From: Desulfarculus sp.
GTDB taxonomy: Bacteria > Desulfobacterota > Desulfarculia > Desulfarculales > Desulfarculaceae
Direction of reading: 5' to 3'
NCBI GenBank assembly: GCA_020216805.1
Contig: JAIWNN010000156.1
Span: 1 to 6,795 of the forward strand
DNA: 6,795 nt
Both the position numbers and the translations under genes were made by a program. The notes under the pieces are model-generated. The model ran no database searches, was not told where the DNA came from, and saw nothing but the letters and a program-made list of their open reading frames with translations. Position 1 is the stretch's first letter; every line of letters starts with the position of its first letter. This document shows, piece after piece, positions 1 to 6,120 of the stretch.

Positions 1-2
1 CG

Positions 3-971
3 GCCCTGGGCGTGGCCGTGGGGCTGGTGGCCGGCGGCTGGTGGGCCGGGGCGGCGCGCATGACCGTGGTGCGCGCGGCCATGGACCAGGCCCCCCGGCT
101 CGCGGTCAGCGTGGTCCAGGCCGGGGTGCCTCAGGACCAGCTCTGGCTGCCGGCCATGCGCGGCGAGGTGGTCCGGCGCTACCTGGAGCTGACCCGCCGC
201 GAGGCGGACCAGGTGGGCGAGCGGCCCTGGCTGGCGGTCTGGCCGGAGTCGGCCGCTCCCTTCTATTTTCTGGTCCAGGCCCGCGAGAGCCAGCCGGTGC
301 TGGAGTTGGCCCGGGAGCTGAGGGTCCACATCGCCCTGGGCTCCAACGGCCTGATCGACCCCGGCCCGCCCCTCCAGGCCAGCAACCGGGTCTGGCTGGT
401 GGGGGCCGACGGCCGGCCGGAGGGGCATTACGACAAGGTGCACCTGGTGCCCTTCGGCGAGTACGTGCCGCTGCCCCAGGTCTTTTTCTTCGTGCGGGCG
501 GTGGCCGCCCTGGGCCTGGACTTCCGGGCCGGTCAGGAGGGCGACACCCTGGACGTGGCCGGGTGCAAGGTCGGCCCCCTGATCTGCTACGAGTCGATTT
601 TCGCCGAGCTGGCCCAAGCCCAGGCCCGGCGCGGAGCCCAGTTGTTCATCAACCAGACCAACGACGCCTGGTACGGGCGCACCGGCGCCAGCTATCAGCA
701 AATGAGCCACCTGGCCCTGCGCGCGGTGGAGAACCGCCGCGCCGCGGCCCGGGCCGCCACCACCGGGGTCAGCGGCTTCGTGGGCCCCGATGGCGTCATC
801 ACCGGCCAGACCGGGCTGTTCACGTCCGAGGCTCGCACCAGCCGGCTGCCCTTGCTGGCTCTGTCCACCCCCTTCACCGCTAGCGGGGACCTGGCCGGAC
901 CCTTGGGCCTGGCCCTGGGGGTGATGGGGGTGGCGGCAGCCCGCTGGCGAAGGCAAAAAACAGAGGAGTAA
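3..971 (+). CDS. lnt: Apolipoprotein N-acyltransferase, C-terminal part (5' end outside the window)
   Basis: Lnt is an inner-membrane enzyme that moves an acyl chain from a phospholipid to the N-terminal cysteine of diacylated lipoproteins, the last step of lipoprotein maturation. About 322 codons are visible. The frame is open to the left edge, so the N-terminal membrane segments are missing; the GTG at 12 is not a credible start. What remains is the periplasmic nitrilase-like domain with its full catalytic triad: Glu in 'WPESA' (codon 246-248), Lys in 'YDKVHLVPFGEYVP' (435-437) and Cys in 'ICYES' (585-587). These match E. coli Glu267, Lys335 and Cys387. The conserved 'NQTNDAWYG' and 'RAVENRR' stretches follow. 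A final hydrophobic helix ('GPLGLALGVMGVAAA') and a basic tail (RWRRQK) end the protein, as expected for the last membrane span. It stops at TAA 969-971, directly followed by a second TAA, 4 bases before prfB. Confidence 0.95.
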   Translation, partial: ALGVAVGLVAGGWWAGAARMTVVRAAMDQAPRLAVSVVQAGVPQDQLWLPAMRGEVVRRYLELTRREADQVGERPWLAVWPESAAPFYFLVQARESQPVLELARELRVHIALGSNGLIDPGPPLQASNRVWLVGADGRPEGHYDKVHLVPFGEYVPLPQVFFFVRAVAALGLDFRAGQEGDTLDVAGCKVGPLICYESIFAELAQAQARRGAQLFINQTNDAWYGRTGASYQQMSHLALRAVENRRAAARAATTGVSGFVGPDGVITGQTGLFTSEARTSRLPLLALSTPFTASGDLAGPLGLALGVMGVAAARWRRQKTEE

Positions 972-975
972 TAAT

Positions 976-2077
976 ATGTTCGAAGAGATGAAGGACCAAC
1001 TGAATGCCCTGCGCCCCCGCCTGGACACCCTGCGGGAGTATCTTTGACCCCGTCGCCAAGCAGCAGCGGCTGGCCGAGCTGGACAAGGTCATGGCCCAGC
1101 CCGGCTTCTGGGACGACCAGCAAAAGGCACGCGAGGTCTCGCGCGAACGCACCGAGTTGGAGCAGGGTCTCAAGGGCATCCAGCAGCTCGTTCACGCCTA
1201 TGAAGACGCCGAGATCCTCCTGGATTTGGCGGTGGAAGAACAGGACAAGGCCGCGGCCAAGGAGGCCGGGGAGGCCATCGAGGAGCTGAGCCGGGGCCTA
1301 GCCCGGCTGGAGGCGGCCCGGCTGCTGGGCGGACCCGACGACTCCCGGGGGGCCATCGTCAACATCAACGCCGGCGCCGGCGGCACCGACGCCCAGGACT
1401 GGGCCCAGATGCTTCTGCGCCTCTACACCCGTTTCGCCGAGCGCCAGGGTTACAAGGTGGAGATCCTGGACTTCCAGGAGGGCGAGGAGGCGGGCATCAA
1501 GAGCGCCACCATCGCCCTGGACGGCTACCAGGCCTATGGCCAGCTCAAGGGCGAAACCGGCATCCACCGCCTGGTGCGCATCAGCCCCTTCGACGCCAGC
1601 CACCGCCGCCACACCGCCTTCGCCTCGGTTTTCGTATCGCCCCAGGTGGACGACGACATCGAGATCGAGATCAAGGAGGCCGACCTCAGGGTGGACGTGT
1701 TCCGGGCCTCGGGGGCCGGCGGCCAGCACGTCAACAAGACCTCCTCGGCGGTGCGTCTGACCCACCTGCCCACCGGGGTGGTGGTGCAGTGCCAGAACGA
1801 GAAGAGCCAGCATCGCAACAAGGACCTGGCCCTGAAGGTGCTCAAGGCGCGGCTCTACGAGATGGAGCTGGCCAAGCGCGAGGCGGAGAAGAAGCAAATC
1901 CACGACAGCCACCAGGAGATCGCCTGGGGCAGCCAGATCCGCTCCTATGTGCTAGCCCCCTACCGCCTGGTCAAGGATCATCGCACCGGGGTGGAGGTGG
2001 GCAACGTGGACGCGGTCCTGGACGGGGACCTGGACCAGTTCATCCAGGGTTACCTGCTGTGGCGGGCCGGGGCCTAG
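976..2077 (+). CDS. prfB: Peptide chain release factor 2 (RF2), expressed through a +1 programmed frameshift
   Basis: RF2 reads UGA and UAA stop codons in the ribosomal A site and triggers release of the finished protein. The start is ATG 976, with AGAGGAG (962-968) 7 bases upstream inside the end of lnt. Frame 1 runs 23 codons to an in-frame TGA at 1045-1047. Reading resumes one base later at GAC 1046 and continues to TAG 2075-2077. The joined product is 366 residues, against 365 in E. coli, and the junction 'REYL-DPVAKQQRL' matches E. coli 'RGYL-DYDAKKERL'. Key motifs are intact: the stop-codon-reading tripeptide Ser-Pro-Phe at 203-205 and the catalytic Gly-Gly-Gln at 248-250, within 'SGAGGQHVNKTSSAVRLTH'. 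The conserved 'WGSQIRSYV' and 'TGVEVGN' follow. The four-base gap to lnt suggests cotranscription. A caller that ignores the frameshift would start this gene wrongly at ATG 1004. Confidence 0.97.
1034..1048 (+). promoter_or_regulatory. RF2 autoregulatory +1 frameshift site
   Basis: The site contains an internal Shine-Dalgarno-like GGGAG (1034-1038), a TAT spacer codon, the slippery CTT (1042-1044), the in-frame stop TGA (1045-1047) and then C. E. coli prfB has the same order, AGGGGG-TAT-CTT-TGA-C. In the known mechanism, low RF2 lets the ribosome pause at the weak TGAC stop context. The internal SD pairs with 16S rRNA, and tRNA-Leu slips from CUU to UUU so that decoding resumes at GAC. Ample RF2 instead terminates at TGA after 23 codons. 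The internal SD here is a little weaker than in E. coli (GGGAG instead of AGGGGG). Confidence 0.95.
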
Positions 2078-2105
2078 GGCCGGTGGGGCGGAGGCGGCCA
2101 AGGGC

Positions 2106-2744
2106 TCAGCCCAATTGGCTTTCGTCCGGCTCGTCGGGGGCCACCGGCCCCAGAATCTCCAACAATCCCCTCACCATGGCCGGATCCCAGAGCAGCCCCG
2201 CGTCCTCCTGGATCACCTCGCGGGCGGCTTGATCGCCCAGGGCCGGGGTGGGGCCATAGCCGTGGCGCAGGTTTTGGTAGGCGTGGACCACCCCCACCAG
2301 GCGGGCCGCGGGCGGGATCGCCTCGCCCTTGAGGCCGTCGGGAAAGCCGCTGCCGTCCAGGTGCTCGTGGTGGTGGCGCACCACCGGGATGATGTCGCGC
2401 AACACCTCCACCCGGGACAGCAGCCGCGCCCCCAACAGGGGGTGCTCGGTCTCCATATCCGGCGGCCGATGGTCCGGGGGCAGGGGGCTGCCCACCAGAT
2501 CCAGGGGGGTGGCCAGGTAGCCGACGTCATGGAACAGCGCCCCCAGGAACACCGCCCGCACCGCCTCCTCCGGCCAGACCAGATGGCGGGCCAGGCTCTC
2601 GCTGAGCTTGGCCAGGTTGCGACCGTGGGTCAGGAGCATGGGGTTGGCCAGTTGGTAGAGGTCCAACAGGAGATGGGTGACCTCGGCCAGGGCTTGGCGC
2701 TGTTCCGGCAGGACGTGGTGCAGAGGGATGCTGGCGTCCGGCAT
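2106..2744 (-). CDS. HD-GYP-like metal-dependent phosphohydrolase, stand-alone domain with altered signature
   Basis: This is a 212-residue soluble protein read from ATG at 2744, preceded by AGAGG with a 5-base spacer. An in-frame TTG at 2762 has no better site. It is essentially one HD-GYP domain without a sensor or receiver domain. Canonical features are the helix His at residue 40 ('THGRNLAKLSESLARHL'), 'LGALFHDVG' with His72-Asp73, His101 in 'EHPLLGARLL', and 'HHEHLDGSGFP' (125-135). Such domains cleave cyclic-di-GMP to pGpG/GMP or act on related nucleotides. Three positions depart from the usual pattern: HDxGK has Tyr76 for Lys, GYP is GFP, and the late Asp of 'ADVYDAL' is His154 in 'VVHAYQNL'. 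His can still bind metal, so activity is possible but not assured. It converges on prfB (28 bases between stops) and is divergent from the secreted-protein/motAB operon. A motility link is inference. Confidence 0.85.
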   Translation of the reverse strand: MPDASIPLHHVLPEQRQALAEVTHLLLDLYQLANPMLLTHGRNLAKLSESLARHLVWPEEAVRAVFLGALFHDVGYLATPLDLVGSPLPPDHRPPDMETEHPLLGARLLSRVEVLRDIIPVVRHHHEHLDGSGFPDGLKGEAIPPAARLVGVVHAYQNLRHGYGPTPALGDQAAREVIQEDAGLLWDPAMVRGLLEILGPVAPDEPDESQLG

Positions 2745-2777
2745 GGGGACCTCTCGCGGCAACTGTTTGTGAAAACT

Positions 2778-2806
2778 AGATTACCGATGTTTCATCCTCT
2801 TGGCAA
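2778..2806 (-). promoter_or_regulatory. Candidate sigma70-type promoter for the HD-GYP-like gene
   Basis: On the minus strand, TTGCCA (2806-2801, five of six to the -35 consensus) is followed after exactly 17 bases by TAATCT (2783-2778, about three of six to the -10 consensus). Transcription would start near 2771, leaving a leader of roughly 27 bases before ATG 2744. The spacing and position fit well, but the -10 box is weak. Confidence 0.35.
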
Positions 2807-2906
2807 TGGCCATCGGCGGCGTGAACAAAAGGCGACGTCGCGGCGGGGAGATGGTTCAACCGGCTGTAGGAACCGGGTTTTTCCGGCGCGGCGGCGCGAG
2901 GTCGAC

Positions 2907-2955
2907 GCCACAATTTTGGCCACATTGTGGCAACTTATTGTGAAATCGTAACAAA
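2907..2955. repeat. Cluster of ATTGT/ACAAT inverted repeats, possible operator
   Basis: GCCACAAT (2907-2914) and ATTGTGGC (2924-2931) form a perfect 8-base inverted repeat around a 9-base centre. A second, imperfect dyad follows: TTGTGA (2938-2943), 5 bases, TAACAA (2949-2954). The ATTGT half-sites begin 13 bases apart (2924 and 2937). The cluster sits roughly 60-105 bases upstream of the likely transcription start near 3013, a usual place for an activator or repressor site. The TTGTGA half resembles CRP/FNR-family sites, but spacing and symmetry are not canonical, so the regulator is not identified. Confidence 0.4.
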
Positions 2956-3000
2956 ATACCAAATCCGCGCTTGGGGATGGCCGCCAGGGAGGTAATGTTC

Positions 3001-3006
3001 TATAAT
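3001..3006 (+). promoter_or_regulatory. Candidate promoter -10 box for the secreted protein-motAB operon
   Basis: A perfect TATAAT lies 55 bases upstream of ATG 3062. The bases at the expected -35 position (about 2978-2983, TGGCCG) match TTGACA poorly, and there is no TG extension next to the -10. This pattern often goes with activator dependence, which fits the upstream inverted repeats, though this is inference. I see no sigma28 or sigma54 flagellar-type motif here. Confidence 0.5.
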
Positions 3007-3061
3007 AGTTGAGTCTGCCCATCACCCAACACATGCCTGCTGCCGACTGTGAAGGAACATC

Positions 3062-3883
3062 ATGAGTGGGTCGATTGGGAGCCGAGTCCTAGCGGCTTTG
3101 GTGGTGGTCTTGTGGCTGGGGCCGGCCCTGGCCGAAGACCCGGCGGAGCTGGAAAAGGGCATCCGCGACCAGCTGGCCAGCGGCCGCACCCTGGAGGCCT
3201 GCCGGCTGGCGGTGAAGATGCAGCCCTTCAAGGGCCGTCCGGAATACGACCGGGCGAGGGAGCTACTGCTCCAGTACGGCATCTCGCTAGCCAGCCCTTT
3301 GGAATCATTTAGCATTCAGCGCATGATCGCCTTGCAGAACCTCCTGGAGGCCCAGCGCCGCCAGACCAAGGCCCTGCCCCGCACCGGCCCCTATCCCGAC
3401 CATCCCGACGCCTGGGACGTCCCCCTACGGGTGGAGCTGATCACCCGACGCGCCTTCGTCTACCTGGTGCGTTCGGCCGGTCCCGACCGCAAATTCCTCA
3501 CTGCGGACGACCTGGCGGTGGGCGTCCGGGACGAGGCCATCAGCGACACCAAGCTGCGCAATCTGCGGCTGGGGCTGGCCGCCGGGGAGGGACAGGCGGA
3601 GCTGCCGGCCGGCCCCCTGGTGGAGAGTAAATCCTCCGGCCAGGACCAGCCGGCCAAGGTCGAGGGTCGGGCCGTGGACCAGGCCGATCCGCGATTCGAT
3701 CCTGTCCGGGCCGCCGGACGCCGGGGCCTGCACGGCGTCAGCGCTCCCCCCCCCGGCAGCCGGCCGGCTCCGGCTTTCGATCCTCTGCCCAGCGGCGGCG
3801 CGCGGAACGAGCTCCAGGGCGCGGGGAGCGGCAAGGCCGCGCCCGAACGCGAGATCACGGTGGACGAACTGCTCCAACGATAG
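3062..3883 (+). CDS. Secreted protein of unknown function with a pseudopilin-like C-terminal motif
   Basis: I do not recognise a named gene. ATG 3062 is well supported by AAGGA (3052-3056) with a 5-base spacer. The 273-residue product begins with a typical signal peptide: a short N-region with Arg8, a hydrophobic core at about 9-20, and a likely cut after 'GPALA' at 24/25. A helical segment (about 26-105) follows, with Cys47 the only cysteine. Residues 109-152 contain 'PDAWDVPLR' and then 'SAGPDRKFLTADDL' (138-151). This resembles the calcium-binding end of type II secretion pseudopilin GspG (D-x-W-x-x-P ... S-x-G-x-D ... DD), but here without a pilin N-terminal helix. Residues 185-262 are Pro/Ala/Gly-rich and probably disordered; the tail is 'EITVDELLQR'. 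It lies 42 bases before motA and is probably cotranscribed, which hints at an envelope or stator-related role. That role is inferred from position only. Confidence 0.8.
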   Translation: MSGSIGSRVLAALVVVLWLGPALAEDPAELEKGIRDQLASGRTLEACRLAVKMQPFKGRPEYDRARELLLQYGISLASPLESFSIQRMIALQNLLEAQRRQTKALPRTGPYPDHPDAWDVPLRVELITRRAFVYLVRSAGPDRKFLTADDLAVGVRDEAISDTKLRNLRLGLAAGEGQAELPAGPLVESKSSGQDQPAKVEGRAVDQADPRFDPVRAAGRRGLHGVSAPPPGSRPAPAFDPLPSGGARNELQGAGSGKAAPEREITVDELLQR

Positions 3884-3925
3884 TTGTGCAAGCAGCCCGG
3901 GAGCGGGCGAAAGATCGAGGCGGCA

Positions 3926-4708
3926 GTGGACCTGGGAAGCATCATCGGCATTGTGGTGGGCGTGGCCCTGGTGGTGGTCAGCATTCTGCTCTCCGGCAAC
4001 CTGCTGGCCTTCGTCGACGTGCCCTCCATGCTCATCGTGATCGGCGGCACCTTCGCCTCCACCCTGGTGGCCTTCCCCATGTCCTCGGTGATGGGCGCGC
4101 AAAAGGCCTCCCTCAAGATCTTTTTCCAGCACCGCATCGATTCGGTGGCCACGGTGCGCATGATCCTGCAGGCGGCCGAGAAGGTGCGCAAGGACGGACC
4201 CCTGGCCTTGGAGAAGTTCAAGACCGACAACGAGTTCATGACCACCGCCTTCCAACTGGTGGCGGATGGCTACCGCCCCGACGACCTGCGCGAGGTGCTG
4301 GTCATCGAGCAGGAGGCCATCGCCGCCCGCCACGACGAGGTCATCAAGATCCTGGAGAAGATGGCCGAGCTGGCCCCGGCCTGGGGCATGATCGGCACCC
4401 TGATCGGCCTGGTGATCATGCTGCTGAACCTGAGCGACCCCTCGGCCATCGGCCCGGCCATGGCCGTGGCCCTGCTCACCACCTTCTACGGCGCGCTGTG
4501 GGCCAACTTCATCCTCTCGCCCAGCGCCGCCAAGCTGGCCGAGCGCAACGAGCGCGAGGCCGAGGACTATCGTCTGGTGGTGGAGGGGGCGGTGGCCATG
4601 GCCCGCAACGAAAACCCACGCGCCATCCAGCAGCGCCTGATCGGCTTCATGCCACCCGGCGACCGGGCCGCCCTGGGAGCCAAGGCCCGGGCCAAGCGCA
4701 AGGGATAG
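3926..4708 (+). CDS. motA: Flagellar motor stator protein MotA (PomA-like short form)
   Basis: MotA forms a ring around MotB in the inner membrane and couples ion flow to torque on the flagellar rotor. The chosen start is GTG 3926, with GAGG (3917-3920) 5 bases upstream, giving 260 residues beginning 'MDLGSIIGIVVGVALVVVS', the standard start of this family. Four membrane segments are visible at about 3-22, 33-52, 152-168 and 177-198, with a large cytoplasmic loop between the second and third. Pro151 ('ELAPAWGMIGTLIGLVIML') and Pro177 ('IGPAMAVALLTTFYGALWANF') match E. coli Pro173 and Pro222. Loop residues Arg88 and Glu96 match the rotor-contacting Arg90 and Glu98. The length is nearer the short PomA/MotP type than the 295-residue E. 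coli MotA; the coupling ion cannot be told from this. The tail is basic. motB follows after 6 bases. Confidence 0.95.
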   Translation: MDLGSIIGIVVGVALVVVSILLSGNLLAFVDVPSMLIVIGGTFASTLVAFPMSSVMGAQKASLKIFFQHRIDSVATVRMILQAAEKVRKDGPLALEKFKTDNEFMTTAFQLVADGYRPDDLREVLVIEQEAIAARHDEVIKILEKMAELAPAWGMIGTLIGLVIMLLNLSDPSAIGPAMAVALLTTFYGALWANFILSPSAAKLAERNEREAEDYRLVVEGAVAMARNENPRAIQQRLIGFMPPGDRAALGAKARAKRKG

Positions 4709-4714
4709 ACCGCC

Positions 4715-5500
4715 ATGGCCGGCAAGAACATCGTCGTCAAGAAGGGTCTGCCGCCGTGGATGGCCACCTTCTCCGATCTTTGCACCCTGCTGCTCACCTT
4801 CTTCGTGCTCCTGCTCACCTTCGCCAACATGGACGTGCAGAAGTTCCGCGAGATGCTGGGCTCGGTGCAGAACGCCTTCGGCGTCCAGACCATGGTCAAG
4901 GGCGAGTACCAGGCCGCCATCTCCCCCCAGCCGGCCCAGCATCCGACCCCGGGCGATCCCGGCGGATTCCGCGCCACCGCTCCCAGCCTCACCACCGCCC
5001 CACCCCCCGGGATGAGCGAGGCGGCGACCGAGGCCGAGGCCGAGGGCATGGCCCAGCAGGTGCGCGAGCTGGTGCGCTCCTCGGGAATGGGCGACATGGT
5101 GGATGTCAACGCCAGCAGCCGGGGGGTGCGCCTGCGGGTAAAGGGCAAGATCCTCTTCGAGCCCGGCCAGGCCCAGGTCCTGGACGGGGCCAAGAAATTC
5201 CTGGACGGCATCGTGCAGGTGATGAACCGGCACAGCTTCTACCTGACCGTGGAGGGACACACCGACAGCACCCCCATCAGCACCGCCCAGTTCCCCTCCA
5301 ACTGGGAGCTGTCCGCCGCCCGGGCCACGGCGGTGCTGCGCTACCTGGTGGGCCGGGGGGTCTCCGAGAACCGGGTTTCGGCCATCGGCTACGCCTCCAA
5401 CTACCCACTGGCCAGCAACAGCAGCGAGGACGGCCGCAATCAGAACCGCCGGGTGGAGTTTGTTTTCACCAAGAAACCCCTGCGCATCGCCGTAGATTGA
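4715..5500 (+). CDS. motB: Flagellar motor stator protein MotB (OmpA-type peptidoglycan-binding)
   Basis: MotB anchors the stator to peptidoglycan and carries the ion-binding aspartate. ATG 4715 is preceded by AAGGGA (4700-4705) inside the end of motA, so translation of the two is probably coupled. The 261-residue protein has a short basic N-terminus and one membrane helix, 'FSDLCTLLLTFFVLLLTFA' (19-37). Asp21 stands at the position of the essential E. coli Asp32. A plug-like amphipathic helix (about 40-57) follows, then a Pro/Thr-rich linker (about 70-100). The OmpA/MotB domain covers about 140-252, with 'VEGHTDSTPIS' (179-189), 'NWELSAARA' (196-204) and 'NQNRRVEFVF' (242-251) as peptidoglycan-binding signatures. 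Length and layout are normal. No other flagellar genes are visible, so rotor and filament genes must lie elsewhere. Confidence 0.95.
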   Translation: MAGKNIVVKKGLPPWMATFSDLCTLLLTFFVLLLTFANMDVQKFREMLGSVQNAFGVQTMVKGEYQAAISPQPAQHPTPGDPGGFRATAPSLTTAPPPGMSEAATEAEAEGMAQQVRELVRSSGMGDMVDVNASSRGVRLRVKGKILFEPGQAQVLDGAKKFLDGIVQVMNRHSFYLTVEGHTDSTPISTAQFPSNWELSAARATAVLRYLVGRGVSENRVSAIGYASNYPLASNSSEDGRNQNRRVEFVFTKKPLRIAVD

Positions 5501-5528
5501 GCAATAATCCACAAAGGGGCTTGCCAGA

Positions 5529-5559
5529 CTGCCGGGCCACCACTTAAAGTGGTGGGCAG
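5529..5559 (+). terminator. Hairpin between motB and the CBS gene, possible attenuator or weak terminator
   Basis: CCACCAC (5537-5543) and GTGGTGG (5549-5555) form a perfect 7-base stem with a TTAAA loop. CTGC (5529-5532) and GCAG (5556-5559) extend it across a 4-base bulge. No T-run follows, so it is not a classical rho-independent terminator. It could stop or stabilise the 3' end of the motAB transcript or tune expression of the CBS gene. Confidence 0.4.
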
Positions 5560-5585
5560 ATCAACCCGCAGCCAAGGGGTGACGC

Positions 5586-6050
5586 ATGGCCGAAATGACG
5601 ATTCGGCAGGTGATGACCCCCGATCCGGTGACCGTGACCCCCGAGACCCCGGTGAGTCGGGCCGCCGCCCTGATGCTGGAGCGACGGATCAACGGCCTGC
5701 CGGTGGTGGACGGCTCCGGGGCGCTGGTGGGCATCATCTGTCAGAGCGACCTCATCGCCGAGCAGAAGAAACTGCCCCTGCCCAGCTTCTTCACCCTGCT
5801 GGACGGCTACATCCCCCTGACCTCGCTCAAGCACCTAGAGCGGGAGGTGGAACGCATCGCCGCGGTCAACGTGGGCCAGGCCATGACCCGCCAGCCAGTG
5901 ACGGTGGGGCCCGAGACCCCGTTGAGCCAGGCCGCCGCCCTGATGGTGGACCACAATTTCCACACCCTGCCGGTGCTGGACCAGGGCCGTCTGGTGGGGG
6001 TGGTGGGAAAGGAGGACCTGCTGCGCTCCCTGTTCCAGGACCAGGGTTGA
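5586..6050 (+). CDS. Small stand-alone tandem CBS-domain protein
   Basis: This 154-residue protein consists almost entirely of two CBS domains (a Bateman module). Such modules usually bind AMP, ATP or related nucleotides and act as energy sensors, but the partner is unknown. ATG 5586 is supported by AGGGG (5575-5579) with a 6-base spacer. The first CBS repeat spans about 7-58 ('VMTPDPVTVTPETPVSRAA', 'NGLPVVDGSGALVGIICQSD') and the second about 97-148 ('AMTRQPVTVGPETPLSQAA', 'HTLPVLDQGRLVGVVGKED'). A linker, 'KKLPLPSFFTLLDGYIPL' (61-78), joins them. There is no catalytic or membrane domain. It lies 85 bases downstream of motB on the same strand, with a hairpin between, so it may be a weakly coupled operon member or have its own promoter. 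I infer no specific pathway. Confidence 0.9.
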   Translation: MAEMTIRQVMTPDPVTVTPETPVSRAAALMLERRINGLPVVDGSGALVGIICQSDLIAEQKKLPLPSFFTLLDGYIPLTSLKHLEREVERIAAVNVGQAMTRQPVTVGPETPLSQAAALMVDHNFHTLPVLDQGRLVGVVGKEDLLRSLFQDQG

Positions 6051-6061
6051 CGGTCGACCAA

Positions 6062-6088
6062 GCCGGCCAGAGGCGCGGGAAGGCCGGC
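6062..6088 (+). terminator. Weak terminator-like hairpin after the CBS gene
   Basis: GCCGGCC (6062-6068) and GGCCGGC (6082-6088) pair as a 7-base GC stem with a 13-base loop. Only a broken T stretch (TTTCCTT, 6093-6099) follows, so termination would be inefficient or rho-assisted. It starts 12 bases after the CBS stop codon. Confidence 0.35.
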
Positions 6089-6120
6089 CGAGTTTCCTTG
6101 TGCAAAAGGGGCGACGGATC

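Larger units (their letters stand above)
2745..3061. other. Divergent intergenic region between the HD-GYP-like gene and the motAB operon
   Basis: About 317 bases without a convincing gene. The left part (to about 2810) holds the minus-strand promoter candidate. The middle (2811-2905) is GC-rich, with a 10-base palindrome GCGACGTCGC (2832-2841) and several CCGG repeats ending in a T5 run near 2880. The right part switches to AT-rich DNA with inverted repeats (2907-2955), then the plus-strand -10 box at 3001. A purine-rich AAGGA (3052-3056) forms the ribosome binding site of the next gene. Confidence 0.6.

Noticed and set aside
1004..1048. ATG 1004 as the start of prfB
   Set aside because: It would give an N-terminus unlike any RF2 and lacks a suitable Shine-Dalgarno. 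ATG 976 plus the frameshift gives the conserved N-terminus.
2862..2882. Terminator-like CCGG repeats with a T5 run in the divergent region, suggesting a small RNA
   Set aside because: The stem needs a bulge and is only about six pairs, and there is no clear promoter for a plus-strand small RNA ending there.
2115..2951. Plus-strand open frame opposite the HD-GYP-like gene
   Set aside because: The minus strand encodes clear HD and HHExxDG motifs with a good ribosome binding site. The plus-strand product is a Gln/Gly/Val-rich shadow.
2792..3034. 80-codon minus-strand open frame in the divergent intergenic region
   Set aside because: It has no good ribosome binding site or recognisable motif, and it overlaps the promoter and inverted-repeat signals of the motAB operon.
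3884..3925. TTG 3884 as the start of motA
   Set aside because: It directly abuts the previous stop codon, has no ribosome binding site and adds 14 non-conserved residues before the standard MotA start 'DLGSIIG'.
3425..5512. Very long open frame (695 codons) on the minus strand across the end of the secreted-protein gene, motA and motB
   Set aside because: It is antisense to genes with clear family motifs. Its translation is a His/Gly/Gln/Ala-rich string with no recognisable domain, the usual result of third-position GC bias.
3886..5547. Long plus-strand open frame (553 codons) overlapping motA and motB
   Set aside because: The product is Arg/Gly/Pro/His-rich low complexity in another frame of motA and motB, which are certain.
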